64,000 nucleotides of DNA from Erythrobacter sp. (lineage in GTDB: Bacteria > Pseudomonadota > Alphaproteobacteria > Sphingomonadales > Sphingomonadaceae): NCBI GenBank assembly GCA_009993635.1, contig JAACTC010000009.1, positions 1 to 64,000 of the forward strand. Direction: 5' to 3'. A program made the translations under genes and the position numbers. Shown piece after piece: positions 42,904 to 52,205 of this stretch. The notes below the pieces were generated by a model that was given only the letters and a program-made list of their open reading frames with translations, searched no databases and was not told where the DNA came from. The stretch's first letter is position 1, and the number at the start of each line of letters is the position of its first letter.

Positions 42904-43896
42904 CTAACGCGCGGCGGGCATCTGCATGCTGGCGCAGTGGAACCCGCCGCCGCCAGCCAGAACGCCGAGCATGGGCAGGCCGACCGCGCTGCGGGCAGGG
43001 AACAGCGCGTCGATCGCGGCGACCGCCGCCGCGTCCTGCGGCACGCCGAAGGTCGGCACTGCGACGATCGAATTGCCGATGAAGAAATTGGCGTAGCTGG
43101 CAGGCTCCACCCAGTCCCCGCGCGATATCAATCCGGGCGAAGGAATCGGCGCGACCGTCAAGCCCGCAGCTTCGAGCCGCGCCCGGGCGTCGGCATAGAC
43201 CTGCGCGTTGGGATCGTCACTGCCGGTCGGCTCCGCCAGCGCGACCATACCGGGTGCAACGAACCGTGCGAGGTTGTCGACATGGCCGTCCGTATGATCG
43301 TTCAGCAGCCCGTCGCCCAGCCAGACGACTTTCGAAAGGCCGAGATCGCGCGCCAGCCGCGCCTCGATCTCTTCGCGCGACAGTGCGGGGTTGCGGTTGG
43401 GGTTGAGCAGGCATTGCTCGGTGGTCAGGACCGTGCCCTGCCCATCGGTATCGATCGCGCCGCCTTCCAGCACCCAGTCGGGTCGATCGAGTGGCAGGCC
43501 TTCGCCGGTAGCCAGCTCGGCCCCGATGGTCTGGTCGCCCGCCATCAGGTACTTGCCGCCCCAGCCGTTGAAGCCGGGGCGCACGGCGGCACGCGTTTCA
43601 TCGCGCTCGACCACTATGGGGCCGGTATCGCGCAGCCAGACATCGCCATATGTCCGCCGTTCGAGCGTGACCGCGCCAGAGACAAGAGCCTTCGCCCGTG
43701 CCTCGTTCGCCGCATCGCGGACCAGCAGGCGAACGCCCTGTCCGCTCTCGGCCACGGCATTGGCGAAACCGGCGATCTCTTCCTGCGCGCGCGCGAAGGC
43801 GTCGCCCCATTCGTCCGGATCGTGCGGGAAGCCGATCCAGACCCATTCCTGCGGCTCCCATTCGGCGGGAAGCCGCATCGCGCCCATCCGGGTCAT
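42904..43896 (-). CDS. aguA: agmatine deiminase
   Basis: This 330-aa peptidyl-arginine-deiminase-fold enzyme converts agmatine to N-carbamoylputrescine and ammonia. Visible are MRLPAEWEPQEWVWIGFPHD, YGDVWLRDTGPI (substrate Asp), VLEGGAIDTDGQGT, GLLNDHTDGHVDNLARF (catalytic His/Asp) and the C-terminal nucleophile in GGGGFHCASMQMPAA. The start is ATG 43896 (MTRMGAMRLPAEW) with GGACAGG upstream; the frame is open further upstream without homology. The usual partner N-carbamoylputrescine amidase is not adjacent. It starts 20 nt after the M28 peptidase stop and may be cotranscribed with it. Confidence 0.93.
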   Translation of the reverse strand: MTRMGAMRLPAEWEPQEWVWIGFPHDPDEWGDAFARAQEEIAGFANAVAESGQGVRLLVRDAANEARAKALVSGAVTLERRTYGDVWLRDTGPIVVERDETRAAVRPGFNGWGGKYLMAGDQTIGAELATGEGLPLDRPDWVLEGGAIDTDGQGTVLTTEQCLLNPNRNPALSREEIEARLARDLGLSKVVWLGDGLLNDHTDGHVDNLARFVAPGMVALAEPTGSDDPNAQVYADARARLEAAGLTVAPIPSPGLISRGDWVEPASYANFFIGNSIVAVPTFGVPQDAAAVAAIDALFPARSAVGLPMLGVLAGGGGFHCASMQMPAAR

Positions 43897-43915
43897 GCGC
43901 CTGTCCTTTCGAGAC

Positions 43916-45616
43916 TCAGCAACCCTTGTTGGTCGCGGCGCAGCTCTCGTCGCGGATGCCGCGGAACTCATCGCCCTCGACCCAGTTGGGCCAGCTGGTC
44001 GACATCGCCATCATCCGGCCGAGGCGGTAGTAGAGCTGCAGGTCCGCCATCACGCCCGACCAGTCCCAGTTCTCGTCGAACTCGTCCTTCGGGCCGTGAT
44101 AGCGATTGTCGCGATAGTCGGCCGAAATGGCTTCGCCCGCCTCGCGCCCGCCTTCGATCAGATCCTCGCCGCCATCGATATAGAGCATGGGAACGCCCTG
44201 CTTGGCGAAGGCGAAATGGTCGGAGCGGTAGTAATACCCGGCCTCCGGCGCGGGGTTGGGCGTGGCGACACGGCCATCGGCCTTCAGCGCGGCGTCGAGG
44301 AACTGGTCGAGCTGCGATTTGCCGGGGCCGACCACCGTCACATCGCGCGCGGGGCCTGCGATCAGGAAGGCATCCATGTTGACCCCGCCCACCGTCTGGT
44401 CGAGCGGGAAGACCGGGTTTGCAGCGTAGTAATAGGAACCCAGCAACCCCTGTTCCTCGGCCGTCACCGCCAGGAACACGATGCTGCGATCAGCCGCGCC
44501 CGCCTTGGCCTGTGCCTGCGCGAGTGCGACCAGCGCGGCGGTGCCGGTGGCGTTGTCGACCGCGCCGTTGCAGATGTCGTCGCCATCCTCGGCAGGCGTG
44601 CAGCGGCCCAGATGGTCCCAGTGTGCGGTGTAGAACACGTATTCGTCCGGACGCTTGGTACCCGGCAGGATGCCGATCACGTTCTGCGACATGTACTCGC
44701 GGCTCGTATTGTCGAAGCTGGTGGACGCCTTCACGCCCAGCGGCACCGCTTCGAAATCCTGCTCCCTCGCCGCGTCCTTCAGCTTGGCGAGATCCTGGCC
44801 CGCGGCCTGGAAGATCTTTTGCGCGGCGGCATTCTGGATCCAGCCGTTCATCCTGGTGGGCAGGGGCGCATCCTCGCCGCGCTGCGGATAGGCCTGCGGG
44901 CCGGACCAGCTGCTTTCCACGACGTTCCAGCCGTAAGATGCAGGCTCCGTCTCGTGGATGATGATCGCCGCGGCGGCACCCTGGCGCGCGGCTTCTTCGT
45001 ACTTGTAGGTCCAGCGCCCGTAATAGGTCATCGCCTTGCCGTTGAACGGCCCTTCGAGATCCTCGGCACCGAAGTCGGGATCATTGACGAGGATGACGGC
45101 GGTCTTCCCCTTCATGTCGACGCCCTCGTAGTCGTTCCATCCCTTCTCGGGCGCGTTGATGCCGTAGCCGACGAATACCAGTTCGCTGTCCGCCAGCGTG
45201 GTCCGTTCGGTTTCGCGATAGCTGACGCCGACCCAGTCCTTGCCATATTCAAACGACATCGCCTTGCCGTCGCCGCCGGTGACCTTGAGCGGGGCGAAAT
45301 TGCTGCCGGTGATCTCCACCAGCGGCACATCCTGCGTCCACGAACCCTCATTGCCGGGTTGGAGGCCAGCCTCTTCGAACTGCGTCTTGAGGTACTCCAC
45401 GGTCATCGCGCCGCCTTCGGTGCCGGGCATGCGGCCATCGAACTCGTCGCTCGAAAGCTCGCGCGTGACGTCGATCATCGTCGCTTCGGAAATGTCGCCA
45501 TCGGCAACTTCCGGAATGTCGAGCGCACTATCGCTCTCGCCACCGCCGGACAGGACGGCGGCATCGCAACCGGCAAGGGCAAGGGCGAGAGCCGCCACGG
45601 CAGACAAGCGTTTCAT
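43916..45616 (-). CDS. M28-family zinc peptidase, lipoprotein
   Basis: The 566-aa protein has a lipoprotein signal (MKRLSAVAALALALAGCDAA), a PA (protease-associated) insert in the middle (about 130-270) and the M28 zinc-aminopeptidase core: YTAHWDHLGRC (His), NGAVDNATGTAALVALA (bridging Asp), LAVTAEEQGLLGSYYYA (catalytic Glu pair), GGVNMDAFL (Asp) and YRSDHFAFAKQGVPML (His). It probably removes N-terminal amino acids from peptides at the cell surface. GGAGAAA precedes the ATG at 45616. It is divergent from glnE across 143 bp. Confidence 0.93.
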   Translation of the reverse strand: MKRLSAVAALALALAGCDAAVLSGGGESDSALDIPEVADGDISEATMIDVTRELSSDEFDGRMPGTEGGAMTVEYLKTQFEEAGLQPGNEGSWTQDVPLVEITGSNFAPLKVTGGDGKAMSFEYGKDWVGVSYRETERTTLADSELVFVGYGINAPEKGWNDYEGVDMKGKTAVILVNDPDFGAEDLEGPFNGKAMTYYGRWTYKYEEAARQGAAAAIIIHETEPASYGWNVVESSWSGPQAYPQRGEDAPLPTRMNGWIQNAAAQKIFQAAGQDLAKLKDAAREQDFEAVPLGVKASTSFDNTSREYMSQNVIGILPGTKRPDEYVFYTAHWDHLGRCTPAEDGDDICNGAVDNATGTAALVALAQAQAKAGAADRSIVFLAVTAEEQGLLGSYYYAANPVFPLDQTVGGVNMDAFLIAGPARDVTVVGPGKSQLDQFLDAALKADGRVATPNPAPEAGYYYRSDHFAFAKQGVPMLYIDGGEDLIEGGREAGEAISADYRDNRYHGPKDEFDENWDWSGVMADLQLYYRLGRMMAMSTSWPNWVEGDEFRGIRDESCAATNKGC

Positions 45617-45759
45617 TTCAGGTTTCTCCGGGGAATTCGCTGTGCGACGCTTGTTGCAAACCCGAAGCTTAAGGGCAAGTGACCGGGCGGGCCGGTACGC
45701 CAACCGTCCTTCCGGGAAGCATGCTTGCCAGCGCGGCGGACAGCGGGCAGGGCGGCGCA

Positions 45760-48441
45760 ATGGCTGGCGAGTGGACCGATGCGATTGAACGGGCGCGGGC
45801 GAACGCGCCGTTCCTCGCGCGCAGCCTCGATCGGCTGCCCGATCTGGCCGCGCTGCTGGCGGCGGGCGATGCCGAGGCGGCCCTTGCCTATTGCGCTGCG
45901 GCAGGCGACGGCGCCGCGCCCGATGTGGCCATGCGGCGCGAACGGCTGGCGCTGGCGCTGACGCTGGCCATCGGCGACCTGGCAGGTGCATTCACGCTCG
46001 ATCAGGTTATGGTGCGCCTTTCGCAATTCGCCGACGACACGCTGGGCCGCGCGATCGCCGAAACGGCGCGCAACCGCACGGGCGGCGGCGATGCCTCCGG
46101 CTTTTTCGCGCTGGCTCTGGGCAAGCACGGGGCGTGCGAGCTCAATTACAGTTCGGACATCGACCCGATCCTGCTGTTCGACCCGGAAACGCTGGCGCAC
46201 GGCGAACGCTCGTCTCCGGCAGAAACCGCGCAGCGCATGGCGCGCGATATCGTGCGCCTGCTCTCCGACCATACGGAAGAAGGTTATGTCTTCCGGGTCG
46301 ACCTCAGGCTGCGCCCGGCGGCGGAGGTTACCCCGCTGGCGGTATCGGTCAACGCGGCGGCTTCTCATTATGAAAGCGCGGCGCTGCCGTGGGAGCGCGC
46401 GGCATTCATCCGCGCGCGGTCGGCGGCGGGCGATGTGGAGCGTGGCGAGCGGTTTCTGGCCAGCATCCGCTCCTTCGTCTGGCGTCGCAGCGTGGATTTC
46501 GGCGCGATCGACGAGATCGCCCAGCTGCGCGTGCGAATTCGCGAGGCCTATGGCGGCGAGCCGCAGCTTGGCCCCCGATTCGATCTGAAACGCGGGCGCG
46601 GCGGTATTCGCGAAATCGAGTTTTTCGCCCAGACCCATCAGCTGATCCATGGCGGCCGCGATCCGCGCCTGCGCAGCAGCGATACGCGCGCCGCCCTGCT
46701 GGCGCTGGCCCGGGCGGGTCTGATCGAAGAGCAGCTGGCCGTGCAGCTGGGCGCCGCCTACGCACGGCTGCGCGTGGTGGAACACCGCATCCAGATGCTG
46801 GAAGACCGGCAGACGCACGAGGTGCCCGAGGGCGAGGCGCTGGATCGGCTGGCCCGGCTCGACGGGTTTGCCGATGGCGCGGCCCTGCTGGCGGATCTCG
46901 ATCCGCACCTGACGGTCGCGGCTGAGGCTTTCGACCGCTTGCTGGAGGCGAGCGATACCGGTGCGGCGGCGGATCGCCCGGTGCGCGAACTGGTTGCCGA
47001 AAGCACGCTGGCGGACGAGGACGATGTGTCGGAGCGGGTTGCAGGCTGGCTCGACGGGCGTTTTCGCGCGCTGCGCGGAGCCGATGCGCAGAACGCCTTC
47101 CGCCGGCTGCTGCCTCCACTGCTCGACGCACTGGCGCAATCGGCGGAGCCGGACCGCGCGATCGTGAGGCTGGAGCGGCTGCTGGAGGCCTTGCCCAGCG
47201 GGATCAACCTGTTCCGCCTGCTGGAGGCGCGACCCGCTCTGCTCGACCAGTTTCTCTCCATCATCACCCTCGCGCCGCCGCTGGCGAATGATCTGGCGCT
47301 GCGGCCCGCGCTGTTCGACGCACTGATCGATCGTTCCGCGCTCGATTTGCCCGAAAGCGTGCCTGGCCTGCGTGCCAGCATGATGCGCGCCGAACCCCAG
47401 GGGAATTACGAGGCCCTGCTCGACCGGATCAGGGTGGTGACAGGGGAACAGCGTTTCGCGCTCGGCGTGCAGCTTATCGGCGGCACCCACGATCCGCTGG
47501 ACATCGCACGCGGCTTCGCCACCGTGGCGGAGGCCGCCCTGCAGGCGGCGCTTGCTGGGACCGTGGCCGAATTTGCGACCGATCACGGCACGGTCGAGAA
47601 TAGCGAGATGGTGATCCTGGGTCTCGGACGGCTGGGCGGCGAGGCGCTGACCCACGCATCCGATCTCGACATCGTATACCTGTTCACCGGCGACCACCGC
47701 GCGGAAAGCGACGGCGAGCGCCCCACCAGCGCCACGCGTTATTACAACCGGCTGGCCCAGCGGGTGAGCGTCGCGATGAGCGTGCCCACCGCCGAGGGAC
47801 CGCTTTACGAAGTGGATACCAGGCTGCGGCCGCAGGGCGCGCAGGGGCCGCTGGCGGTCAGCCTGGAAAGCTTTGCCCGCTATCAACGCGAATCGGCGTG
47901 GACGTGGGAGCACATGGCGCTGGCGCGCGCGCGCGTGGTCGCGGGCAGCTTTGCGGCGCGCAGCGATGTCGACGAGGTTGTCCGCGAGGTGCTGCGTACG
48001 CCGCGCGACCCCGTGACCTTGCGCGAAGACGTGCTGCGGATGCGGGCGGACATGTCTGCCCACAAGCCGCCCAAGGGCCCGCTCGATGCAAAGCTGCTGC
48101 GCGGCGGTCTGGTCGATATCGAGTTCATTCTCCACTTCGTGCAGCTGCGCGATCGCGTCGCGCTCGATCCCCGGCTGGCGAAGGTGTGCGAAACGATGGT
48201 GCACGCGGGATACTTGCGGCCCGAATTCGCCCGGGCGCACGATTTCCTCACCCGGCTGATCGTCGCCGCGCGGCTGCTGGCACCGGATCTGGCGGTGCCG
48301 CCGGGCGCTGCGGGAGAGGCGCTGGCGCAGGCTTGCAGGTGCGCCGACACCGATGCGCTGCAGCGCGCCCTGCGCGAAGCGCGGCACGAGGTCGCCCGTG
48401 GATGGTGCGATATTTTCGACGAAGAACTGGAGATCGAGTGA
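45760..48441 (+). CDS. glnE: glutamine synthetase adenylyltransferase/deadenylylase
   Basis: GlnE adds and removes AMP on glutamine synthetase in response to PII. The 893-aa protein has both nucleotidyltransferase domains: FALALGKHGACELNYSSDID (deadenylylase) in the first half and LGLGRLGGEALTHASDLDIVYLF (adenylylase) in the second, each followed by the helical GlnD PII-uridylyl-like domain, and PTAEGPLYEVDTRLRPQG. The ATG at 45760 gives the normal start (WTDAIERARANAPFLARSL); in-frame ATG 45721 and GTG 45679 are alternatives. The stop overlaps the ATG of the peroxiredoxin gene (TGATG). Confidence 0.95.
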   Translation: MAGEWTDAIERARANAPFLARSLDRLPDLAALLAAGDAEAALAYCAAAGDGAAPDVAMRRERLALALTLAIGDLAGAFTLDQVMVRLSQFADDTLGRAIAETARNRTGGGDASGFFALALGKHGACELNYSSDIDPILLFDPETLAHGERSSPAETAQRMARDIVRLLSDHTEEGYVFRVDLRLRPAAEVTPLAVSVNAAASHYESAALPWERAAFIRARSAAGDVERGERFLASIRSFVWRRSVDFGAIDEIAQLRVRIREAYGGEPQLGPRFDLKRGRGGIREIEFFAQTHQLIHGGRDPRLRSSDTRAALLALARAGLIEEQLAVQLGAAYARLRVVEHRIQMLEDRQTHEVPEGEALDRLARLDGFADGAALLADLDPHLTVAAEAFDRLLEASDTGAAADRPVRELVAESTLADEDDVSERVAGWLDGRFRALRGADAQNAFRRLLPPLLDALAQSAEPDRAIVRLERLLEALPSGINLFRLLEARPALLDQFLSIITLAPPLANDLALRPALFDALIDRSALDLPESVPGLRASMMRAEPQGNYEALLDRIRVVTGEQRFALGVQLIGGTHDPLDIARGFATVAEAALQAALAGTVAEFATDHGTVENSEMVILGLGRLGGEALTHASDLDIVYLFTGDHRAESDGERPTSATRYYNRLAQRVSVAMSVPTAEGPLYEVDTRLRPQGAQGPLAVSLESFARYQRESAWTWEHMALARARVVAGSFAARSDVDEVVREVLRTPRDPVTLREDVLRMRADMSAHKPPKGPLDAKLLRGGLVDIEFILHFVQLRDRVALDPRLAKVCETMVHAGYLRPEFARAHDFLTRLIVAARLLAPDLAVPPGAAGEALAQACRCADTDALQRALREARHEVARGWCDIFDEELEIE

Positions 48442-48908
48442 TGAGCGTGAGCGAAGGAAGCGCAATGCCCGATGTCGCGATGGTGCGGCACGATGGCGAA
48501 CAGGTGAAACCGTCCGATTATCGCGGGCGCAAGCTGGTGCTGTTCTTCTACCCCAAGGACAACACGCCCGGCTGCACCACCGAGGCGAAGGACTTTTCTG
48601 CCCTGAAGGCCGAGTTCGAAGCCGCGGGCTGCGCGCTGCTGGGGGTGAGCAAGGATTCGAGCAAGAAGCACCAGAACTTCATCGCCAAGCACGATCTCAC
48701 GGTCGAGCTCGCTACCGACGCGGAGGAAGGCGGCCTGTCGGACATGCTGGGCGTATGGACCGAAAAGCAGATGTACGGGAAAACCTTCATGGGCATGGTT
48801 CGCAGCACCTATCTGCTCGATGCCGAGGGGACGGTCGCGCGCATCTGGCCCAAGGTGAAGGTGAAGGATCACGCACAGGAAGTGCTCGCCGCCGCACAGC
48901 AATTGTGA
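48441..48908 (+). CDS. bcp: thioredoxin-dependent thiol peroxidase
   Basis: The 155-aa Bcp/PrxQ-type peroxiredoxin has VLFFYPKDNTPGCTTEAKDF with the peroxidatic Cys, VSKDSSKKHQNFIAKHDL, and RSTYLLDAEGTVARIWPKVK. The resolving Cys of the classical atypical 2-Cys Bcp (5 residues after) is absent, so it is a 1-Cys form or uses another thiol. It removes peroxides in the cytoplasm. It overlaps glnE at its start and the DUF455 gene at its stop (GTGA), so the three are translationally linked. Confidence 0.95.
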   Translation: MSVSEGSAMPDVAMVRHDGEQVKPSDYRGRKLVLFFYPKDNTPGCTTEAKDFSALKAEFEAAGCALLGVSKDSSKKHQNFIAKHDLTVELATDAEEGGLSDMLGVWTEKQMYGKTFMGMVRSTYLLDAEGTVARIWPKVKVKDHAQEVLAAAQQL

Positions 48909-49717
48909 GCGACAACGACCCGCCGACACTCGCCCGCGCGGTTCGCGCGGCGCTGTTGACCGGCCCGGCACGCGCGAAGGTGTTCGCCGCGCGGCAGGTG
49001 GCGCGGGACTGGCGGCTCGGGCGGCTGGCGCCGGTGTTCGATGTCGCCATGCCCGACGCGCCCGCGCGCCCGGCGCGGCCCGAATTGCTGCCGCCCGGCA
49101 AGATGCCCAAGCGCGGCAGGGGTGGCTCGATCCGTGGCCGAATCGCCTTCTGGCACGCGCTGGCGCACATTGAATTCGTGGCGATCGACCTCGCGCTCGA
49201 CATTGTCGGTCGGTTCGGCGGGCAGATGCCGCGCAGCTTCGTCGATGATTTCCTGAGCGTTGCGGCGGACGAGGCGATGCATTTCGCGCTGCTGGAGCGC
49301 AGGCTGGCGGCACTCGGCTCGTCCTACGGCGCGCTGCCCGCCCATGCGGGCCTGTGGGAATCGGCACAGGACACTCGGCACGATGTCGTCGCGCGGCTCG
49401 CTGTGGTGCCGATGGTGCTGGAAGCGCGCGGTCTGGATGTGACCCCCGCCATGCTCGCGCGGGTGCGCGCGCAGGGCGACGAGATGGGCGCGCGCATCCT
49501 CACACGCATCCTTGACGATGAAATCCGGCATGTCGCGATCGGCACAAGGCATTTCGTCGAACGGTGTGAAACGCAGGGATTCGCCGCGCCGAAACGCTGG
49601 CAAAACCTCGTTAACCGCCATTTTAGGGGATCGATTAAGCCACCCTTCAACGACTCAGCGCGTTACGCAGCCGGTCTGTCGCGGGACTTCTACGGCGCTC
49701 TTGCCGGATTAACCTGA
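48905..49717 (+). CDS. DUF455 family ferritin-like protein
   Basis: The 270-aa protein has a helical ferritin-like core with metal-binding carboxylates and histidines: FWHALAHIEFVAIDLALDIVG, AADEAMHFALLERRLAALG, VVPMVLEARGLDVTP and LDDEIRHVAIGTRHF. The two ExxH pairs (EAMH, EIRH) and the single Glu fit a di-iron site. DUF455 members are related to the tRNA hydroxylase MiaE fold; the reaction is not known. The GTG at 48905 overlaps the bcp stop. Grouping with a peroxidase gene would suit an iron or oxygen chemistry role. Confidence 0.9.
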   Translation: MSDNDPPTLARAVRAALLTGPARAKVFAARQVARDWRLGRLAPVFDVAMPDAPARPARPELLPPGKMPKRGRGGSIRGRIAFWHALAHIEFVAIDLALDIVGRFGGQMPRSFVDDFLSVAADEAMHFALLERRLAALGSSYGALPAHAGLWESAQDTRHDVVARLAVVPMVLEARGLDVTPAMLARVRAQGDEMGARILTRILDDEIRHVAIGTRHFVERCETQGFAAPKRWQNLVNRHFRGSIKPPFNDSARYAAGLSRDFYGALAGLT

Positions 49718-49719
49718 GC

Positions 49720-49838
49720 CCGGATAACCCTTTGAACACAGACGGACGGGGATTGTTCCCGTAAATTTCTTGGGGGTCTCGGCGCTGGTTTTTTATCCGG
49801 CGCGTCAGGGATCGGAACGGGCGGAGCAAGGCTTCGCC
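49720..49838 (+). promoter_or_regulatory. structured leader upstream of the M23 peptidase gene
   Basis: Three inverted repeats follow each other in this 140-bp gap: CCGGATAA (49720-49727) with TTATCCGG (49793-49800); a nested stem ACGGGGA-ttg-TTCCCGT (49746-49762, one wobble); and GGCGGAGC-aag-GCTTCGCC (49820-49838, one wobble). A T-run (49789-49794) lies before the outer arm. The whole could be a 5' UTR fold or an unannotated small RNA. The function is unknown. Confidence 0.45.
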
Positions 49839-49858
49839 ACCGACAGAGGGACGGACTT

Positions 49859-50557
49859 TTGCTGACCACTGATCGACTTTTTGGCCGTGCGACCATTTTG
49901 CTGGGCGCGGCGCTTACCATCGCGGCGGTCCCCGCCAATGCCAACACCAGCACCGCAGCGGCGGTCGATGTTTCGGACGCCGTGCCGGAAACCCAGAGCC
50001 CGCTGGGCAATGGCGACGCGCAGTTCCGCCAGCTCTTCGCTAGCTGGCAGACGCTGGATATCGAACGCAGCGAACCGGTGGCCATGCCCACGGTTTCGGT
50101 CCCTTCGCGGATGCCGGTCGACAATGCGGTGCTCACCAGCGGTTACGGGATGCGTGACCACCCGGTGCTGCGCAAGCGTGCGAATCACAACGGCGTCGAT
50201 CTTGCAGCGCCCACCGGCACCCCGATCTACGCGACCGCCGACGGCAAGATCGAGCGTGCGAACTATTTCGGCAGCTACGGCAACTACATCCAGATCGGCC
50301 ACGGCAACGCGATCGAAACGCGCTTCGCCCACCTGTCACGGATTGTCGTTTCCGACGGGCAGGACGTCCGCAAGGGCGACCTGATCGGCTATGTCGGCTC
50401 CACCGGCCGCTCGACCGGCCCGCACCTCCACTACGAAGTGCGTATCGACGGCAAGCCGGTCGATCCCCGCCCGTTCATGGTCGAAACCGAGGCGCAGGAA
50501 GAATTCCGCCTCGCGATGGGCCCCGGCGGCATGGGTGGCGGTGAAGAGGAAGAATAG
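49859..50557 (+). CDS. M23-family metallopeptidase (LytM-like), exported
   Basis: The 232-aa protein has a signal peptide (MLTTDRLFGRATILLGAALT, cleavage near NAN) and a LytM domain (about 90-210): SGYGMRDHPVLRKRANHNGVD with the first zinc His and Asp, FAHLS, and STGRSTGPHLHYEVRIDGKPVDP with the HxH zinc/catalytic pair. It should cut peptidoglycan peptide bonds or activate amidases in the periplasm. Residues are complete, so it is likely catalytic. The start is a TTG (49859) with GAGGGA upstream. A Glu-rich tail (GGGEEEE) ends the protein, followed by a strong terminator. Confidence 0.93.
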   Translation: MLTTDRLFGRATILLGAALTIAAVPANANTSTAAAVDVSDAVPETQSPLGNGDAQFRQLFASWQTLDIERSEPVAMPTVSVPSRMPVDNAVLTSGYGMRDHPVLRKRANHNGVDLAAPTGTPIYATADGKIERANYFGSYGNYIQIGHGNAIETRFAHLSRIVVSDGQDVRKGDLIGYVGSTGRSTGPHLHYEVRIDGKPVDPRPFMVETEAQEEFRLAMGPGGMGGGEEEE

Positions 50558-50583
50558 GTTCCCTCACACCTGCGCGTTACGGC

Positions 50584-50623
50584 GCAACAAGAGGCGGTGC
50601 TGCGGCGCCGCCTTTTTTGTTGC
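50584..50623 (+). terminator. intrinsic terminator after the M23 gene
   Basis: GGCGGTGC-tgcg-GCGCCGCC (50593-50612, one G-T wobble) is followed directly by six T (50613-50618). Outer arms GCAACAA (50584-50590) and TTGTTGC (50617-50623) extend the fold. It begins 27 nt after the M23 stop and is the clearest intrinsic terminator in the window. Confidence 0.92.
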
Positions 50624-50666
50624 GTGAATCTCTTCCATTCGTGACACTGCGAAGCGGGAGAGAACA

Positions 50667-52199
50667 ATGCATCCGATAACGCACGCCGCATCGCGGCCAG
50701 ACCATCCGGCCATCATCAACGCCTCGACGGGCGACCGGGTCAGCTATGGCGAGCTGGACGCCTTCGCCAACCGCCTCGCGCGGTGGTTGCGTGCCCGTGG
50801 GATCGCCGCCGACTCCAGCGTGGCCCTGCTGCTGGAAAACCGGCTGGAATATCTTCAGATCGTCTGGGCGAACCAGCGGATCGGGTCCATGCTGGTCCCC
50901 GTCTCCACCCGGCTGACTGCCCCGGAGATCGCCTATATTCTGGACGATGCGGACTGTTCGCTGCTGCTGACCTCCGGCGCGTTCGCCGGCGTCGCGGGGC
51001 AATTGGCGCAGGACGTACCGGGCCTCGACATCGTCGATATCGACAGCAGCGAATTCAGCGGGGCGCTCGCCGAGCAGCCGTCCGCGATGATCGACGATCC
51101 GTCTCCGGGCCGCCACATGCTCTACTCGTCCGGTACCACGGGGCGACCGAAAGGGATCATGCCCCCGCCGCCGCCGAGCGAGGATATCACCGCGCCCAAC
51201 CCGCTGGTGGGCCTCGCGACGATGGGGGTGGGCATGCCGAGCGATGGCAGCATGGTCTATCTGTCGCCCGCGCCGCTCTATCATGCCGCGCCGCTCGGCT
51301 GGTGCACCACGGTGCACCGCCTCGGCGGCACGGTGGTGATCATGGACAAGTTCACCCCCGATGGCGCGCTTGCGGCGATCGAGAAGTATGGCGTGACGGA
51401 CAGCCAATGGGTGCCGACCCACTTCGTGCGGATGCTCAAACTGCCCGAGGAAGAGCGTACGCGCTACGACCTTTCCAGCCATCGGCGCGCGATCCATGCT
51501 GCGGCGCCGTGTCCGGTGCCGATCAAGGCGGCGATGATCGACTGGTGGGGGCCGATCATCCAGGAATACTACGCCGGGTCCGAGGGGATCGGAATGTCGC
51601 TGGTGAAGAGCGAGGACTGGCTTGCGAAGCCGGGTACGGTCGGCCGGATGATCTACGGCAAGGCGCACGTGTGCGGGCCGGAGGGCGAAGAACTGCCGCC
51701 GGGCGAGACGGGGCTGTTGTTCTTCGAGCTGGAGACCCTGCCGACCTATCACAAGGATGCGGACAAGACCGCCGAAGCGATGAACGATCGCGGCTGGATG
51801 ACGCTGGGCGACATCGGCCACATCGACCAGGACGGGTTCCTGTTCCTGACCGACCGCAAGAGCCACATGATCATCTCGGGGGGCGTGAACATCTACCCGC
51901 AGGAGATCGAGAACCTGCTGGTCGCGCACCCGCAGGTGCTCGACGCTGCGGTCATCGGCGCGCCGGACCCCGATCTGGGCGAGCGGGTGGTCGCGGTGAT
52001 CCAGCCTGTGGAGATGGAGCAGGCGGGCGAGGCCTTCGAGCAGGTGCTGCGCGACTATCTCGAACCCCAGCTCAGCCGGGTCAAAATGCCGCGTCAGTTC
52101 GATTTCCGGCCCGAGCTTCCGCGCGAGGCGAATGGCAAGCTCTACAAGCGCGAACTGCGCGAGGAATATGCCCGGATGGCCGACCCGCAGTCGGCCTGA
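50667..52199 (+). CDS. AMP-binding acyl-CoA synthetase
   Basis: The 510-aa ANL-superfamily enzyme activates a carboxylic acid to its acyl-CoA through an acyl-AMP. Motifs: HMLYSSGTTGRPKGIM (P-loop), EYYAGSEG, GWMTLGDIGHIDQDGFLF, DRKSHMIISGGVNIYPQEIE and the C-terminal catalytic Lys in GKLYKREL. A run of five prolines follows the P-loop (GIMPPPPPSED), an EF-P-type translation stall site. Chain-length preference is not readable. GGGAGAG lies 5 nt ahead of the ATG. The gene stands alone, with a terminator upstream and galU converging on it. Confidence 0.92.
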   Translation: MHPITHAASRPDHPAIINASTGDRVSYGELDAFANRLARWLRARGIAADSSVALLLENRLEYLQIVWANQRIGSMLVPVSTRLTAPEIAYILDDADCSLLLTSGAFAGVAGQLAQDVPGLDIVDIDSSEFSGALAEQPSAMIDDPSPGRHMLYSSGTTGRPKGIMPPPPPSEDITAPNPLVGLATMGVGMPSDGSMVYLSPAPLYHAAPLGWCTTVHRLGGTVVIMDKFTPDGALAAIEKYGVTDSQWVPTHFVRMLKLPEEERTRYDLSSHRRAIHAAAPCPVPIKAAMIDWWGPIIQEYYAGSEGIGMSLVKSEDWLAKPGTVGRMIYGKAHVCGPEGEELPPGETGLLFFELETLPTYHKDADKTAEAMNDRGWMTLGDIGHIDQDGFLFLTDRKSHMIISGGVNIYPQEIENLLVAHPQVLDAAVIGAPDPDLGERVVAVIQPVEMEQAGEAFEQVLRDYLEPQLSRVKMPRQFDFRPELPREANGKLYKRELREEYARMADPQSA

Positions 52200-52205
52200 C
52201 GCAGG

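Noticed and set aside
45613-48465. A 950-codon open frame antisense to glnE
   Set aside because: GC-rich codon bias keeps the antisense frame open. The translation has no family motifs, while the plus strand has both GlnE catalytic domains.
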